Below are positions 15,285 to 23,869 of a DNA stretch of 64,000 nucleotides, piece after piece. A program made the position numbers and the translations under genes. Below the pieces are notes generated by a model. It did not search any database and was not told where the DNA came from. It worked only from the letters and a program-made list of their open reading frames with translations. The DNA is from Mucilaginibacter terrigena (GTDB taxonomy: Bacteria; Bacteroidota; Bacteroidia; Sphingobacteriales; Sphingobacteriaceae): the NCBI RefSeq assembly GCF_004168255.1, contig NZ_SEWG01000003.1:496001-560000 (forward strand), written 5' to 3'. The number at the start of each line of letters is the position of its first letter. The first letter of the stretch is position 1.

Positions 15285-15941
15285 CTAAAAAGGTCGTGAT
15301 CTTCCCTGTTCCTTCGGAGAGGGCGGGATAAGGCTTTTCCTTACACACCAGGTGGTCATGCACCTTAAGCCTTGCACGTTGGTTGTTTTTATCGGCTCGA
15401 AAAGCTCGCCGCCTAAAAGGCTGGTGTATTCCATGAGTACCTGTTCGTTCACCAAAAAGCGCTCCGAGCCATCGGGCAGCGCATAGCGGCTATCGCCCAG
15501 GGGTATCACCTTGTCTTCTATCCCGATATCAGATGCCAGCCGCGCAAAAAAGTAGCCGCCGGGCTTTAGTACACGCCATATGGAGTGCAGCATGGCGTCG
15601 AAATGGTTGCTGTCGGCTGCAAAGTGCAATACGGCGCTGCAAATAGCGAGGTCAAAGATTTCATCCGCAAACGGTAACTCTTCTGCCTTACATACCGTGA
15701 AATTGGTTAAGGGATTAGCGGGGGCCAGTTCCTTTGCAAACGCCCTTACCTGCGCCACCGCTTCGGGGTTTGGGTCGATGCCATAAACGTCATAACCATT
15801 TTGCAGAAAGTAAACCAGGTTTCGCCCGCCGCCGCAGCCAACGTCCAGTACTTTCCTGCACCCGTCAAACCGCCCCTTCAAAAGCTGGTCGAACAGGTAG
15901 ATATCGATATTGCCGTAAAGCTGTTGCAGGTTGTTTGCCAT
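15285..15941 (-). CDS. Class I SAM-dependent methyltransferase
   Basis: 218 residues. Motif I VLDVGCGGGRNL and the acidic motif II region (YGIDPNPEAV), AEELPFADEIFDLAICSAVLHF (motif IV) and LKPGGYFFARL (post motif) define a Methyltransf_11/25-type enzyme. Substrate unknown. The last about 15 residues (SLIPPSPKEQGRSRPF) are encoded by sequence resembling the dispersed GC-rich repeat at 13.2 kb, so the natural C terminus may have been altered by a repeat insertion. It starts only two bases after the stop of the upstream RidA-like gene on the same strand. Confidence 0.9.
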   Translation of the reverse strand: MANNLQQLYGNIDIYLFDQLLKGRFDGCRKVLDVGCGGGRNLVYFLQNGYDVYGIDPNPEAVAQVRAFAKELAPANPLTNFTVCKAEELPFADEIFDLAICSAVLHFAADSNHFDAMLHSIWRVLKPGGYFFARLASDIGIEDKVIPLGDSRYALPDGSERFLVNEQVLMEYTSLLGGELFEPIKTTNVQGLRCMTTWCVRKSLIPPSPKEQGRSRPF

Positions 15942-15943
15942 GT

Positions 15944-16423
15944 TTATCCCTTTGGTATTACTGCCGTTGCCTCTATCTCTATCAAAACATCATCCCTAAA
16001 AAGCCTGCTCACCTCTACAAGCGTGCTGGCAGGCGGTGTTTGGGTGTTGATGTATTTGTCCCGTACATCGCGTACCTGCTGTATTTTCGAAACATCCCGC
16101 AGGTAAAAAGTTAATTTTACCACATCGTTCATACTGCCGCCGGCATCGGTAACAATACGTTTAATGTTAGTGAAAACCTGTTCTGTTTGTTTGCCCATAT
16201 CGTCCTTGCCAACCAGGGTGCCATTTTCATCAAAAGCTACCTGGCCCGATAGGATAAGCATTTTACTTTTGCCCAGATCTATCTCTGCCGAGTGTGAATA
16301 GCCCTTTGGCGCCGATACACCCGGTGGATTTTTAAAGGTTACCGTACGTTGCGGTAAGATCTGCGCCTGTGCTATACAGGCGATAAATATGCTGATCAAA
16401 ATAAGGGGAACACGTTTATTCAT
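15944..16423 (-). CDS. Exported RidA/YjgF-family protein
   Basis: 159 residues from the ATG at 16423, which directly precedes an export signal (MNKRVPLILISIFIACIAQA). The mature part is a Rid domain: GYSHSAEIDLG, ILSGQVAFDENG, QTEQVFTNIKRIVTDAGGSM, VVKLTFYLRDV, PPASTLVEVSRLFRDDVLIEIEA. Cytoplasmic RidA deaminates reactive enamines and imines. The Arg in the usual PxRxxxxV segment is replaced here by Ser/Thr (PPASTLVEV), so deaminase activity is doubtful and this is more like the Rid2-7 groups. Forms a two-gene operon with the methyltransferase. Confidence 0.88.
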   Translation of the reverse strand: MNKRVPLILISIFIACIAQAQILPQRTVTFKNPPGVSAPKGYSHSAEIDLGKSKMLILSGQVAFDENGTLVGKDDMGKQTEQVFTNIKRIVTDAGGSMNDVVKLTFYLRDVSKIQQVRDVRDKYINTQTPPASTLVEVSRLFRDDVLIEIEATAVIPKG

Positions 16424-16588
16424 GTTTGTAGGTTTTGCGTTATGCAATGTAACAATATTGCAATGGCTTTAAAAATTGGGGCTGATGTGCCGATGCCTTT
16501 ATACATTATCACATAATATTTATATTATTGTGTACCGTTAACACATTAGCGGTGCGGTATTATCTCACAACCTAAGTACCATACTAAA

Positions 16589-18760
16589 TTGTTAAAACTT
16601 AAATTTATATTACTGTTGCTATGCTGCTGCATATTTAACAGTTACGTATCCGCGCAAAAAAAGAACGCCAACTACAGGTACCATATTAAGCGGGCGGCAT
16701 CCCCCATAAAAATTGATGGTTTGCTTGACGAGGCCGACTGGCTTAAAGCCGATACCACAAGCCGCTTTTTTATGGTTTTGCCAATGGATACCAGCCTTGC
16801 AAATCTTCGCACGGTGGTGCGCCTGGCTTATGATAACGATAACTTTTATATCTCGGCGGTTTGTTACACCCCAACACCGGGCTATATGGTAGAATCGCTT
16901 AAGCGCGATTTTAGTTTTTTAAAGAACGATAACTTCATTTTTTTTATGGACCCCTTTGATGCCCGTACCGATGGCTTTAGCTTTGGCGCCAACGCGGCAG
17001 GCGCCCAGTGGGATGGCACCATGTACGAAGGCAGTAAGGTTGACCTTAGCTGGGACAATAAGTGGTACTCGGCAGTAAAAAATTACCCGGATAAATGGGT
17101 GTTCGAGGCGGCCATACCTTTTAAAAGTATCCGTTATAAAAAAGGTATCAAAGAGTGGGGTATCAACTTTAGCCGTAATGACCTGGTTACCACCGAAAAA
17201 TCGAGCTGGACACCCATCCCAAGGCAGTTTCCAACAGCGGCGCTGGCGTACACAGGTACCATTGTTTGGGACGAAGCGCCCCCCGTAGCTACGCGCAACA
17301 TATCCGTTATCCCTTACGTGCTGGGTGGCATCACCAAAGATTTTCAGAACAATAAAGATGCTGTTTACCGTAAGGAAATAGGCGGCGATGTGAAGATCGG
17401 CCTCACCTCGTCCTTAAACCTGGATATGACCGTAAACCCCGATTTTTCGCAGGTGGATGTTGACCAGCAGGTAATAAACCTTAATCGTTACGAGCTGTTC
17501 TTTCCCGAAAAACGCCAGTTTTTTCTGGAGAACGGCGACCTGTTCGCCAACTTTGGCTATGCCGATATCAGGCCGTTCTTTTCGCGCCGCATAGGGCTAA
17601 ACGCGCCCATCCGCGCAGGGGCAAGGCTAACCGGTAAAATTGATAAGGACTGGCGGGTAGGGGTGATGGATATACAAACCGGGCAATCTGGTCCGGCTAA
17701 TTTGCCGGGGCAAAACTTTGGGATCGTAACGCTGCAAAGACGGGTGTTCTCGCGGTCAAACATCGGCTTTATGTTTGTTAACAAGGATGGCACCGGCAGC
17801 GCGCCTGCGTCAAACAGCACTGCCAATGCTTATAACCGCAACGTTGGGGCCGAATTTAACCTGGCATCGTCAAACAACCAATGGACGGGTAAACTGCTGG
17901 GCCTTAAATCATTTACACCGGGTGTACAGGGCCGCGATTTTGTACAGGCCGCCAACCTGCAATACCTTAGCAAATACTGGACGTTTTATCTGCAACAGCA
18001 ATACGTAGGCAAAAATTACAATGCCGAGGCAGGTTACGTACCGCGCACCGGCTATAATAAATTTAACCCGCTGATACAGCATAACTTTTTCCCTAAAAGC
18101 GGCGCCATATTATCGCATGGGGTACAGGCAAGCGGCATTTACTACTTTGACGAAGCTTTAAAACCTACCGATAACGAAACCATCCTGAGCTACCTCATCA
18201 CTTTTCGTAACCGCGGTACGTTAACCATATCGGGTTTGGATGATTATGTTATGCTGCTGCGCCCATTTGACCCCACCAATACCGGTAAGGATAGCCTTGC
18301 TACCGGCTTTAAAAACCATTGGAACACCATTGATATACAATACGCATCAAAACCGCAAAGTGTTTTTACCTATCTTTTTGAGGTTGCGCGCGGCGGATAT
18401 TACGATAACGGTACAAAAACTACCCTTATAGGGCAGCTGGGTTATCGCTTTCAGCCTTATGTTAACCTGGTCTTAAACGCCTCGTATAACGATCTGAAAC
18501 TGCCTGCACCTTATGGGCGTAATAAATTCTGGCTGATAGGCCCGCGGGCGGATGTTACCTTTACCAATACGCTGTATTTTACCACCTACGTGCAGTACAA
18601 CGAGCAGGCTAAAAATATGAACATAAACAGCCGCCTGCAATGGCGCTACAAACCCGCGTCCGACCTGTTCATTGTTTATGGCGATAACTCCATCCCTTCG
18701 CCATTTACGGTTAAGAACAGGCAGCTAACCATTAAGTGGACCTACTGGTGGAATATATAG
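16589..18760 (+). CDS. DUF5916 outer-membrane protein with N-terminal CBM9-like domain
   Basis: 723 residues from a TTG; no ATG is available before the signal (LKLKFILLLLCCCIFNSYVS, AQKK). Residues about 30-230 resemble the carbohydrate-binding family 9-like fold (IDGLLDEADWLKAD, WVFEAAIPFKSIRY, WGINFSRND). The remainder is DUF5916: NLDMTVNPDFSQVDVDQQVINL, FPEKRQFFLENGDLF, FSRRIGL, followed by a long Tyr/Asn-rich set of beta strands ending in LTIKWTYWWNI. This architecture is common in Bacteroidetes and thought to be an outer-membrane barrel; its substrate is unknown. Single-gene unit followed by tRNA-Gln. Confidence 0.9.
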   Translation: MLKLKFILLLLCCCIFNSYVSAQKKNANYRYHIKRAASPIKIDGLLDEADWLKADTTSRFFMVLPMDTSLANLRTVVRLAYDNDNFYISAVCYTPTPGYMVESLKRDFSFLKNDNFIFFMDPFDARTDGFSFGANAAGAQWDGTMYEGSKVDLSWDNKWYSAVKNYPDKWVFEAAIPFKSIRYKKGIKEWGINFSRNDLVTTEKSSWTPIPRQFPTAALAYTGTIVWDEAPPVATRNISVIPYVLGGITKDFQNNKDAVYRKEIGGDVKIGLTSSLNLDMTVNPDFSQVDVDQQVINLNRYELFFPEKRQFFLENGDLFANFGYADIRPFFSRRIGLNAPIRAGARLTGKIDKDWRVGVMDIQTGQSGPANLPGQNFGIVTLQRRVFSRSNIGFMFVNKDGTGSAPASNSTANAYNRNVGAEFNLASSNNQWTGKLLGLKSFTPGVQGRDFVQAANLQYLSKYWTFYLQQQYVGKNYNAEAGYVPRTGYNKFNPLIQHNFFPKSGAILSHGVQASGIYYFDEALKPTDNETILSYLITFRNRGTLTISGLDDYVMLLRPFDPTNTGKDSLATGFKNHWNTIDIQYASKPQSVFTYLFEVARGGYYDNGTKTTLIGQLGYRFQPYVNLVLNASYNDLKLPAPYGRNKFWLIGPRADVTFTNTLYFTTYVQYNEQAKNMNINSRLQWRYKPASDLFIVYGDNSIPSPFTVKNRQLTIKWTYWWNI

Positions 18761-18861
18761 ATGTGCGGATGTGCAGATGTGCAGATGAAAAGCGCATTTA
18801 GGTAATTAAACATGATTACGAAAATCAAAATCTACCTGTTTGTCAATTCTTGCAGCATTAA

Positions 18862-18892
18862 GTTGTAAAAACCCGTCAATTTTTTACTTTTG
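18862..18892 (+). promoter_or_regulatory. Promoter of tRNA-Gln
   Basis: TTG at 18863-18865, 19 bp, then TACTTTTG (18885-18892). This fits the Bacteroidetes consensus and ends 22 bp upstream of the tRNA. Confidence 0.7.
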
Positions 18893-18913
18893 CACCATAA
18901 GTAATACCGATAT

Positions 18914-18984
18914 TTTCCTGTAGTGTAACGGTAGCACACCAGACTCTGACTCTGTTAGTAGTGGTTCGAATCCATTCAGGAAAA
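18914..18984 (+). tRNA. tRNA-Gln (anticodon CTG)
   Basis: Perfect 7-bp acceptor TTTCCTG/CAGGAAA, D arm GTGTAACGGTAGCAC, anticodon arm CCAGA-CTCTGAC-TCTGT giving CTG, T arm AGTGG-TTCGAAT-CCATT, A at position 73. It closely follows the layout of Bacteroidetes tRNA-Gln. CCA is not encoded. Confidence 0.94.
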
Positions 18985-18989
18985 CTAAA

Positions 18990-19023
18990 AAAGGGCAAAT
19001 GATATACGTATCATTTGCCCTTT
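18990..19023. terminator. Perfect hairpin terminator after tRNA-Gln
   Basis: AAAGGGCAAATGATA, TACG, TATCATTTGCCCTTT: a 15-bp perfect stem with A- and T-rich ends. It lies between tRNA-Gln and the convergent lyase gene, so it can work in both directions. Confidence 0.88.
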
Positions 19024-19043
19024 AGTATTTAATTATCAATGGG

Positions 19044-20135
19044 TTACCGCTTGGTGGTGGTAAATTCATTAAGCGCCATGCGCCAGTTCAGGTAATCATC
19101 ATTGTGCATGGCCCGGCGGATGACCTTATTGTACCCTTTATCAAAATAAGCGGCTAACGAAAATGTATAAATGCCGTTCTTTGGCTCGAACAGGGTGCCC
19201 GGTGCATAGCCTTTCTCACCATTTTCCGCGCGTTTTTTATCAAAGGGTACAGTGCTTTTTACAAATTCGGGGTGTGTTTTTTCGCCGGTCATAAAGGGCG
19301 TCATGTAATCAACGCAGTTTTTGATGGTAGCGCCGTTGGCGGTTTTCCAGGTGAAATAATTTTTGCCGGTTGCCCGGTAAATGGCTATGCAAGCCGATAT
19401 CAGCGGCTCAATATCATAAGTTTGATAATGGAAGGCATCGCGTTCAACCAGGTCATGCGTGGTACCATCGGGGTTCAAGTTTACATTCAGTTGCTTTTCA
19501 AGTTCGGTAACGATGGTGCTATCATATTTGCTATCGTGCAGGGTGTAAGCGATCAGCGTGATCATTTTTATCCGGTGCGAGTTCCAGTTGTTGATAGCTG
19601 TGCCCCGGTTGCCTTTGGCGTATTTACTGTTCACCAGCGCATCTGCAATGCTGCGCAACCAGCCGTCGATCAGGTCCCGGTCATCCGGCTTAATATCATC
19701 TCTTACAAGGTCATAGGCGGTAACCATATCTTCCAGCTTGGTTTGGTTGATAGGGTCGTCGGTAGCTTTATTAACCTTTGCCCAAACAATAAAAAACTCT
19801 GTTGCCTTAGCCAGGTATTTCGTTTTTTCCGACATCTTGTAGGCTAATGTCAGCGCGTAAACTTTACCTGCATCCTCTACCGCTTTAAGGCTGGCGGTCT
19901 TTCTTGGGTCGCCGGCAAGCAGCCCCTGCGATAGGATAGTTTCTATCGGGTTTGGTGTTTCATTCAAAGATTGGTCGGCCGTTCTTTGGTAGCCTTCAAA
20001 TACTTTTTGATATTTCGTGTCCTTACTAATGGCTTTGCGCATCAGCGCCACTTCCTTTTTATCAAGGCTTGCGATCTGCGCTTTAACAGAGATAGTTGCA
20101 GCTATAAACGCCAAAAAACAAAAGAATTTTTTCAT
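19044..20135 (-). CDS. Periplasmic alginate-lyase-fold polysaccharide lyase (PL5/PL38-like)
   Basis: 363 residues with an export signal (MKKFFCFLAFIAATISVKAQ). The helical alpha/alpha-barrel lyase domain shows INNWNSHRIK (Asn183, His187, Arg188) and ERDAFHYQTY (His236, Tyr237/Tyr240), the Asn/His/Tyr set used by lyases of this clan. It would split uronate polymers by beta-elimination, leaving an unsaturated uronate at the new end. Family placement (PL38 glucuronan-type versus PL5 alginate-type) cannot be fixed by eye. It is the last gene of the leftward operon, 7 bp after uxuA, which fits a role feeding GH88 and KdgF. Confidence 0.85.
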   Translation of the reverse strand: MKKFFCFLAFIAATISVKAQIASLDKKEVALMRKAISKDTKYQKVFEGYQRTADQSLNETPNPIETILSQGLLAGDPRKTASLKAVEDAGKVYALTLAYKMSEKTKYLAKATEFFIVWAKVNKATDDPINQTKLEDMVTAYDLVRDDIKPDDRDLIDGWLRSIADALVNSKYAKGNRGTAINNWNSHRIKMITLIAYTLHDSKYDSTIVTELEKQLNVNLNPDGTTHDLVERDAFHYQTYDIEPLISACIAIYRATGKNYFTWKTANGATIKNCVDYMTPFMTGEKTHPEFVKSTVPFDKKRAENGEKGYAPGTLFEPKNGIYTFSLAAYFDKGYNKVIRRAMHNDDYLNWRMALNEFTTTKR

Positions 20136-20142
20136 GGATGTA

Positions 20143-21330
20143 TTATATTTCTAATGATCTTTTGATGCCCAGTTCCAAACCGCGCAATTCAGCCAAACCA
20201 CGCAGGCGACCGATAGCTGAGTAACCGGGGTTGGTTTTTTTATGCAGGTCGTCCAGCATCTTGTGCCCATGGTCGGGGCGAAAGGGCATAGCGGTATCTT
20301 TACGGCTGCTGCTAACCCTTTTTTGCTGTTCCTGCAATAAGGCTTTCATCACCGCGTACATATCCACATCGCCCGCAAGGTGGTCGGCCTCGTAGAAGTT
20401 TCCTTCTTCATCGCGCTTGGTGCTGCGCAGGTGGATAAAATGGATGCGGTGGCCCAGGCGCTTTACCATGCCGGGCAGATCGTTTCCTGCTATCACCCCG
20501 AAGGAACCGGTGCAAAAAGTAAGGCCGTTATTGGGGCTATCTACCGCACGGTAAATATCCATTATATCCGTTTCGTTGCTTACTACCCGCGGCAGGCCAA
20601 GTATAGGGTAGGGCGGGTCGTCGGGGTGGATGCACATCAATACCCCGGCCTGCTCTGCCGCGGGGATAACCTGTTGCAAGAAATATGTTAGGTTGGCTTT
20701 TAGGGTTTGGGCGTTGATGTCACCGTACGAGGCAAGCATTTCTAAAAACCTTCCGGTGGTATAACCTTCTTCTGATCCCGGTAAACCGGCTATGATATTT
20801 TTTACCAATTGATCTTTAGCAGCTTGGGGCAGGCTATCATAATATATTTTTGCCTTTATTTTAACAGCTTCTGGGTGGTCTTTTTCTGCACCCGGCCTGT
20901 TCAAAATATACATATCGAAAGCGGCGAAAGCGGTGGTATCAAATCTTAGCGCGGTAGAGCCATCGGGCATGGGGTAATCAAGGTCGGTACGTGTCCAGTC
21001 CAGCACGGGCATAAAGTTATAGCAAACAATACTTATCCCACATTGGCCAACGTTGAGCAGACTCTGGCGGTAGTTTTCGATATATCGTTTGTAATTGCCG
21101 CTTCGCTTTTTAATATCCTCGTGCACCGGCACGCTTTCTATAACCGACCATTTTAAGCCTGCATCCTCAATTATCTTTTTCCTTTTCAGGATCTCATCCA
21201 CCGGCCAGACATCGCCGTTGGGGATATGGTGCAGGGCGGTAACAATACCGGTAGCCCCGGCTTGCCGGACATCGGCTAAGCTTACCGGGTCGTTTGGGCC
21301 GTACCAGCGCCATGTTTGTTCTAAGCTCAT
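20143..21330 (-). CDS. uxuA: D-mannonate dehydratase
   Basis: 395 residues; converts D-mannonate to 2-keto-3-deoxygluconate. Family hallmarks: [16 protein letters not shown]-type start (here [20 protein letters not shown]), [58 protein letters not shown] and [18 protein letters not shown], with His and Cys metal ligands in place. Cytoplasmic. It lies between the KdgF-like gene (23 bp upstream) and the lyase (7 bp downstream). It links glucuronate (through fructuronate and mannonate) to the kdgK-eda steps encoded on the divergent arm. Confidence 0.95.
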   Translation of the reverse strand: MSLEQTWRWYGPNDPVSLADVRQAGATGIVTALHHIPNGDVWPVDEILKRKKIIEDAGLKWSVIESVPVHEDIKKRSGNYKRYIENYRQSLLNVGQCGISIVCYNFMPVLDWTRTDLDYPMPDGSTALRFDTTAFAAFDMYILNRPGAEKDHPEAVKIKAKIYYDSLPQAAKDQLVKNIIAGLPGSEEGYTTGRFLEMLASYGDINAQTLKANLTYFLQQVIPAAEQAGVLMCIHPDDPPYPILGLPRVVSNETDIMDIYRAVDSPNNGLTFCTGSFGVIAGNDLPGMVKRLGHRIHFIHLRSTKRDEEGNFYEADHLAGDVDMYAVMKALLQEQQKRVSSSRKDTAMPFRPDHGHKMLDDLHKKTNPGYSAIGRLRGLAELRGLELGIKRSLEI

Positions 21331-21353
21331 TTAAATAATTTTGAAGGGCTAAT

Positions 21354-21716
21354 TTACAAAGTATATTGTTCGGTATCTGCAGGTAAAAAATCCCACCGGG
21401 CGGGGCTAAAACCATCCACCAGCATGCCGTCTTCCAAACACACGCATCCATGTATGGTAAAGGGAGGCACATAGTAACCATCGCCCTTACGGATGATCTT
21501 AACCGTTTCGCCCAGTGTCATTTCAAAAACACCGCTTTCTACATAGCTCACCTGCGAGTGCGCATGGCTGTGCAAGGTACCGCAAGCCCCTTTAGTAAAT
21601 TTTACCTTCACCATCATCAGCTTATCGTCATAGCCAAAAACCTGCCGCTGTACGCCTTCGCCAACGGTTTGCCATTCGGTGCTATCCCCATGCTGAAATA
21701 AGTTGCTTTGTATCAT
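21354..21716 (-). CDS. kdgF: KdgF-like cupin, unsaturated uronate ring-opening enzyme
   Basis: 120 residues, a single cupin domain without signal peptide. Metal-site residues His49 and His51 with Gln55 (LHSHAHSQVSYV) and His89 (FTIHGCVCLEDG) match the KdgF pattern, as do GVQRQVFGYDDKLMMV near the start and a PARWDFL-type end. KdgF speeds conversion of 4,5-unsaturated monouronates to the linear keturonate in alginate and pectin catabolism. It starts 4 bp after the GH88 gene, whose product it would use. Quite sure of the fold, fairly sure of the role. Confidence 0.88.
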   Translation of the reverse strand: MIQSNLFQHGDSTEWQTVGEGVQRQVFGYDDKLMMVKVKFTKGACGTLHSHAHSQVSYVESGVFEMTLGETVKIIRKGDGYYVPPFTIHGCVCLEDGMLVDGFSPARWDFLPADTEQYTL

Positions 21717-21720
21717 ATCC

Positions 21721-22947
21721 CTAATTTTTTAGCGTACCCGCCGCGTTGATAACCGGCTTTTTATCGGCCAAACGTTTTTGGCGCAGCAGGGCTTCCAGGT
21801 AATAATAATCGGCATAAATAATAGGTACATCTATTTCGCTGTTAGCCGGTTTGTGGCCGGTGCTGTGCAGCAATAAAAAGCCTTTTGCGCTATCGGGCTG
21901 TGCCTGGTAACTTTTACCAAGGCTGTTCAGGATCTTATCGGCAGTTTTTTTATAAGTTTTGGCATTTTTACTATAAGTGCTCAACTCATACAAAGCAGAT
22001 GCCGCTATAGACGCTGCCGAGGCATCGCGCGGCTGGTTGCCCAGTTTAGCGGCATCGTAATCCCAGTAGGGCACCAGGTCGGCAGGCATTTGGGGGTTAC
22101 TAAAAATGTATTGGGCAATTTTTTCGGCCTGCTCCAGGTAAACTTTGTTGCCGGTTTCGCGGTAGCACATGGTGTAGCCGTAAAGGCCCCAGGCCTGCCC
22201 GCGCGCCCAGGCCGAGCTATCTGCAAAGCCCTGCGCTGTTTTTTTGTCCAAAACCTGCCCGGTTTCCGGGTCGTAGTTTATTACGTGGTACGAGCTGTTA
22301 TCTGCCCTGAAATGATTTTTAAGCGTGGTATTGGCATGCGTTACCGCCACTTTATAATAGCTGGAATCACCGCTTAGCTTGGTGGCTTCAAACAGCAGCT
22401 CAAGGTTCATCATGTTATCAATTATTACCGGGAATTTCCACTGTTTTTGATGATCCCATGATTTGATGCAGCCCACGGTTGGGTTAAAGCGGGTTATTAA
22501 AGTTTTAGCCGCCTGGATGATATCATCCTTGTATTTTTGCTCGTGCGTTAAGCGGTAAGCATTGCCCACGCTATTATATACCATAAAACCCAGGTCATGC
22601 GTACCGCCGTTTGTTTTTTCAAGCTCCATTGTGGCGGTAAATGGCTCTGATCGTTCCTTCCAGAATTTTTCACCGGTGTACTCATATAAAAACCACAGGT
22701 TACCGGCAAAGAAGCCGCTGCACCAATCTTTAGGCGATACCATCACCAGGTCGCCTTTGGTGTTCAGCGTCCGGGGCGATAGCAGGTTGGGTTTAGTAAC
22801 AGCCGCTTTGGTTTTGGCAGTTTCGGCTAATAAAAGTTTGGTTTGATACGCCGCGAATTTCCAGGCCTTGGCATTATTGTTCTGTGCCGATGCGCTAACG
22901 GTAACCGTGCTTAATAGTATCAAGGGGATTAAATTTTTAATGTTCAT
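21721..22947 (-). CDS. Unsaturated glucuronyl hydrolase, GH88
   Basis: 408 residues with an export signal (MNIKNLIPLILLSTVTVSASA). The two catalytic aspartates are Asp118 in GGTHDLGFM and Asp177 in PVIIDNMMNLELL. DWCSGFFAGNLWFLYEY, SSAWARGQAWGLYGYTM and DASAASIAASALYEL are typical of the alpha6/alpha6 barrel. It hydrates and removes the unsaturated uronate left by polysaccharide lyases. Being exported, it probably acts in the periplasm. It shares the operon with the lyase and KdgF, which fits the sequence of reactions. Confidence 0.94.
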   Translation of the reverse strand: MNIKNLIPLILLSTVTVSASAQNNNAKAWKFAAYQTKLLLAETAKTKAAVTKPNLLSPRTLNTKGDLVMVSPKDWCSGFFAGNLWFLYEYTGEKFWKERSEPFTATMELEKTNGGTHDLGFMVYNSVGNAYRLTHEQKYKDDIIQAAKTLITRFNPTVGCIKSWDHQKQWKFPVIIDNMMNLELLFEATKLSGDSSYYKVAVTHANTTLKNHFRADNSSYHVINYDPETGQVLDKKTAQGFADSSAWARGQAWGLYGYTMCYRETGNKVYLEQAEKIAQYIFSNPQMPADLVPYWDYDAAKLGNQPRDASAASIAASALYELSTYSKNAKTYKKTADKILNSLGKSYQAQPDSAKGFLLLHSTGHKPANSEIDVPIIYADYYYLEALLRQKRLADKKPVINAAGTLKN

Positions 22948-22967
22948 AGGTATGTATAACGCTGTTT

Positions 22968-23588
22968 TTAGTTAGCCACTTTAATTTTGATCACTAATTT
23001 TTTTACAACATCGTACCCATCCACCTTAATATTGGGGCGGTGCACATCCTGCGGGAAAAACAGGAAGAAAATGCCCGGTTCGGCGGTGTATTGAGTGCCT
23101 TCGGCTGAGTAATTTGCCGCATCATTAGTATCACTGTAGGGTTTGGTTACCGTAGCTTTATTGATATCGATAAAATCGATGCGCTCTTTACCTTTTATCA
23201 CATATTGCAGGTCGATATATTTACGGTGCGATTCCCACCCGGCCTTATCCAACTCTTTCGATGGCGCTTCAGTGACGCTGGCATAGGCGTTATCACCATC
23301 AATGGGATGCTTGCCTGTGCTTAGGGTATCCAGGTTTTGTTCGCTTAAAAATTTGAACACCTTATCCCAAACCGCCTTATTGGCATGGTATTGTTTATAA
23401 AATTCAACCGCGTTAACATTTTTGTGCAGATCTAATTTTAAGCCGCCTTTCCAGGTGTTGCTTTGCAGCCATTTTTCGGCAGTTTTTTGGTCTGCATTAC
23501 CGGGTTGAATTTGTGCAATTGCTATATTTTCCATTGTGATAAAACTGATAGCAGCTATGATAAGCCGGAACAAAGGTTTAATTTTCAT
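22968..23588 (-). CDS. Exported YhcH/YjgK/YiaL-family protein
   Basis: 206 residues. The C-terminal 150 or so form the YhcH/YiaL (DUF386) double-stranded beta-helix: HPIDGDNAYASVTEAPSKEL, WESHRKYIDLQYVIKGKERI, EPGIFFLFFPQDVHRPNI with candidate metal-binding His/Glu/His. E. coli YhcH (NanQ) is a sialic acid anomerase, so an uronate-sugar mutarotase role is a fair guess. Unusually, residues 1-25 form an export signal (MKIKPLFRLIIAAISFITME, NIAIAQ), whereas family members are normally cytoplasmic. First gene of the leftward operon, behind the double operator. Confidence 0.88.
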   Translation of the reverse strand: MKIKPLFRLIIAAISFITMENIAIAQIQPGNADQKTAEKWLQSNTWKGGLKLDLHKNVNAVEFYKQYHANKAVWDKVFKFLSEQNLDTLSTGKHPIDGDNAYASVTEAPSKELDKAGWESHRKYIDLQYVIKGKERIDFIDINKATVTKPYSDTNDAANYSAEGTQYTAEPGIFFLFFPQDVHRPNIKVDGYDVVKKLVIKIKVAN

Positions 23589-23703
23589 GATTCGATGAAA
23601 TTGGTTTGCATGATAATAACGCTTGTTACGGGGCAGAACTTGCGCTACTACAGGTCAATATTACAAGGAAATACTTTAAACTTTAGTGCGTAGAAGGTAT
23701 AAA

Positions 23704-23785
23704 TTCTACGCAAACGTTATAGTTGGGGCTGTTTGTTTTTATATTAAATTAGTAATCGGAAGTTTTCGATAACGTTTGCGTAGAA
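23704..23785. promoter_or_regulatory. Pair of 17-bp inverted LacI-type operators between divergent uronate operons
   Basis: TTCTACGCAAACGTTAT (23704-23720) and ATAACGTTTGCGTAGAA (23769-23785) are exact reverse complements with centres 65 bp apart, about six helical turns. Each holds an AACGTT core with a GCAAACGTT half like LacI/PurR-family boxes (PurR: ACGCAAACGTTTTCGT). A third partial copy, GTGCGTAGAA, lies at 23686-23695. They separate the two operons and are the obvious targets of the LacI protein encoded at 28604. Confidence 0.75.
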
Positions 23786-23869
23786 ATAACAACACGTTTA
23801 TTTCAAATTAAAACATCATAATTGTAGACTTGCCAAACAATTATAAAATTAACCCTAATAATTCTTGTT

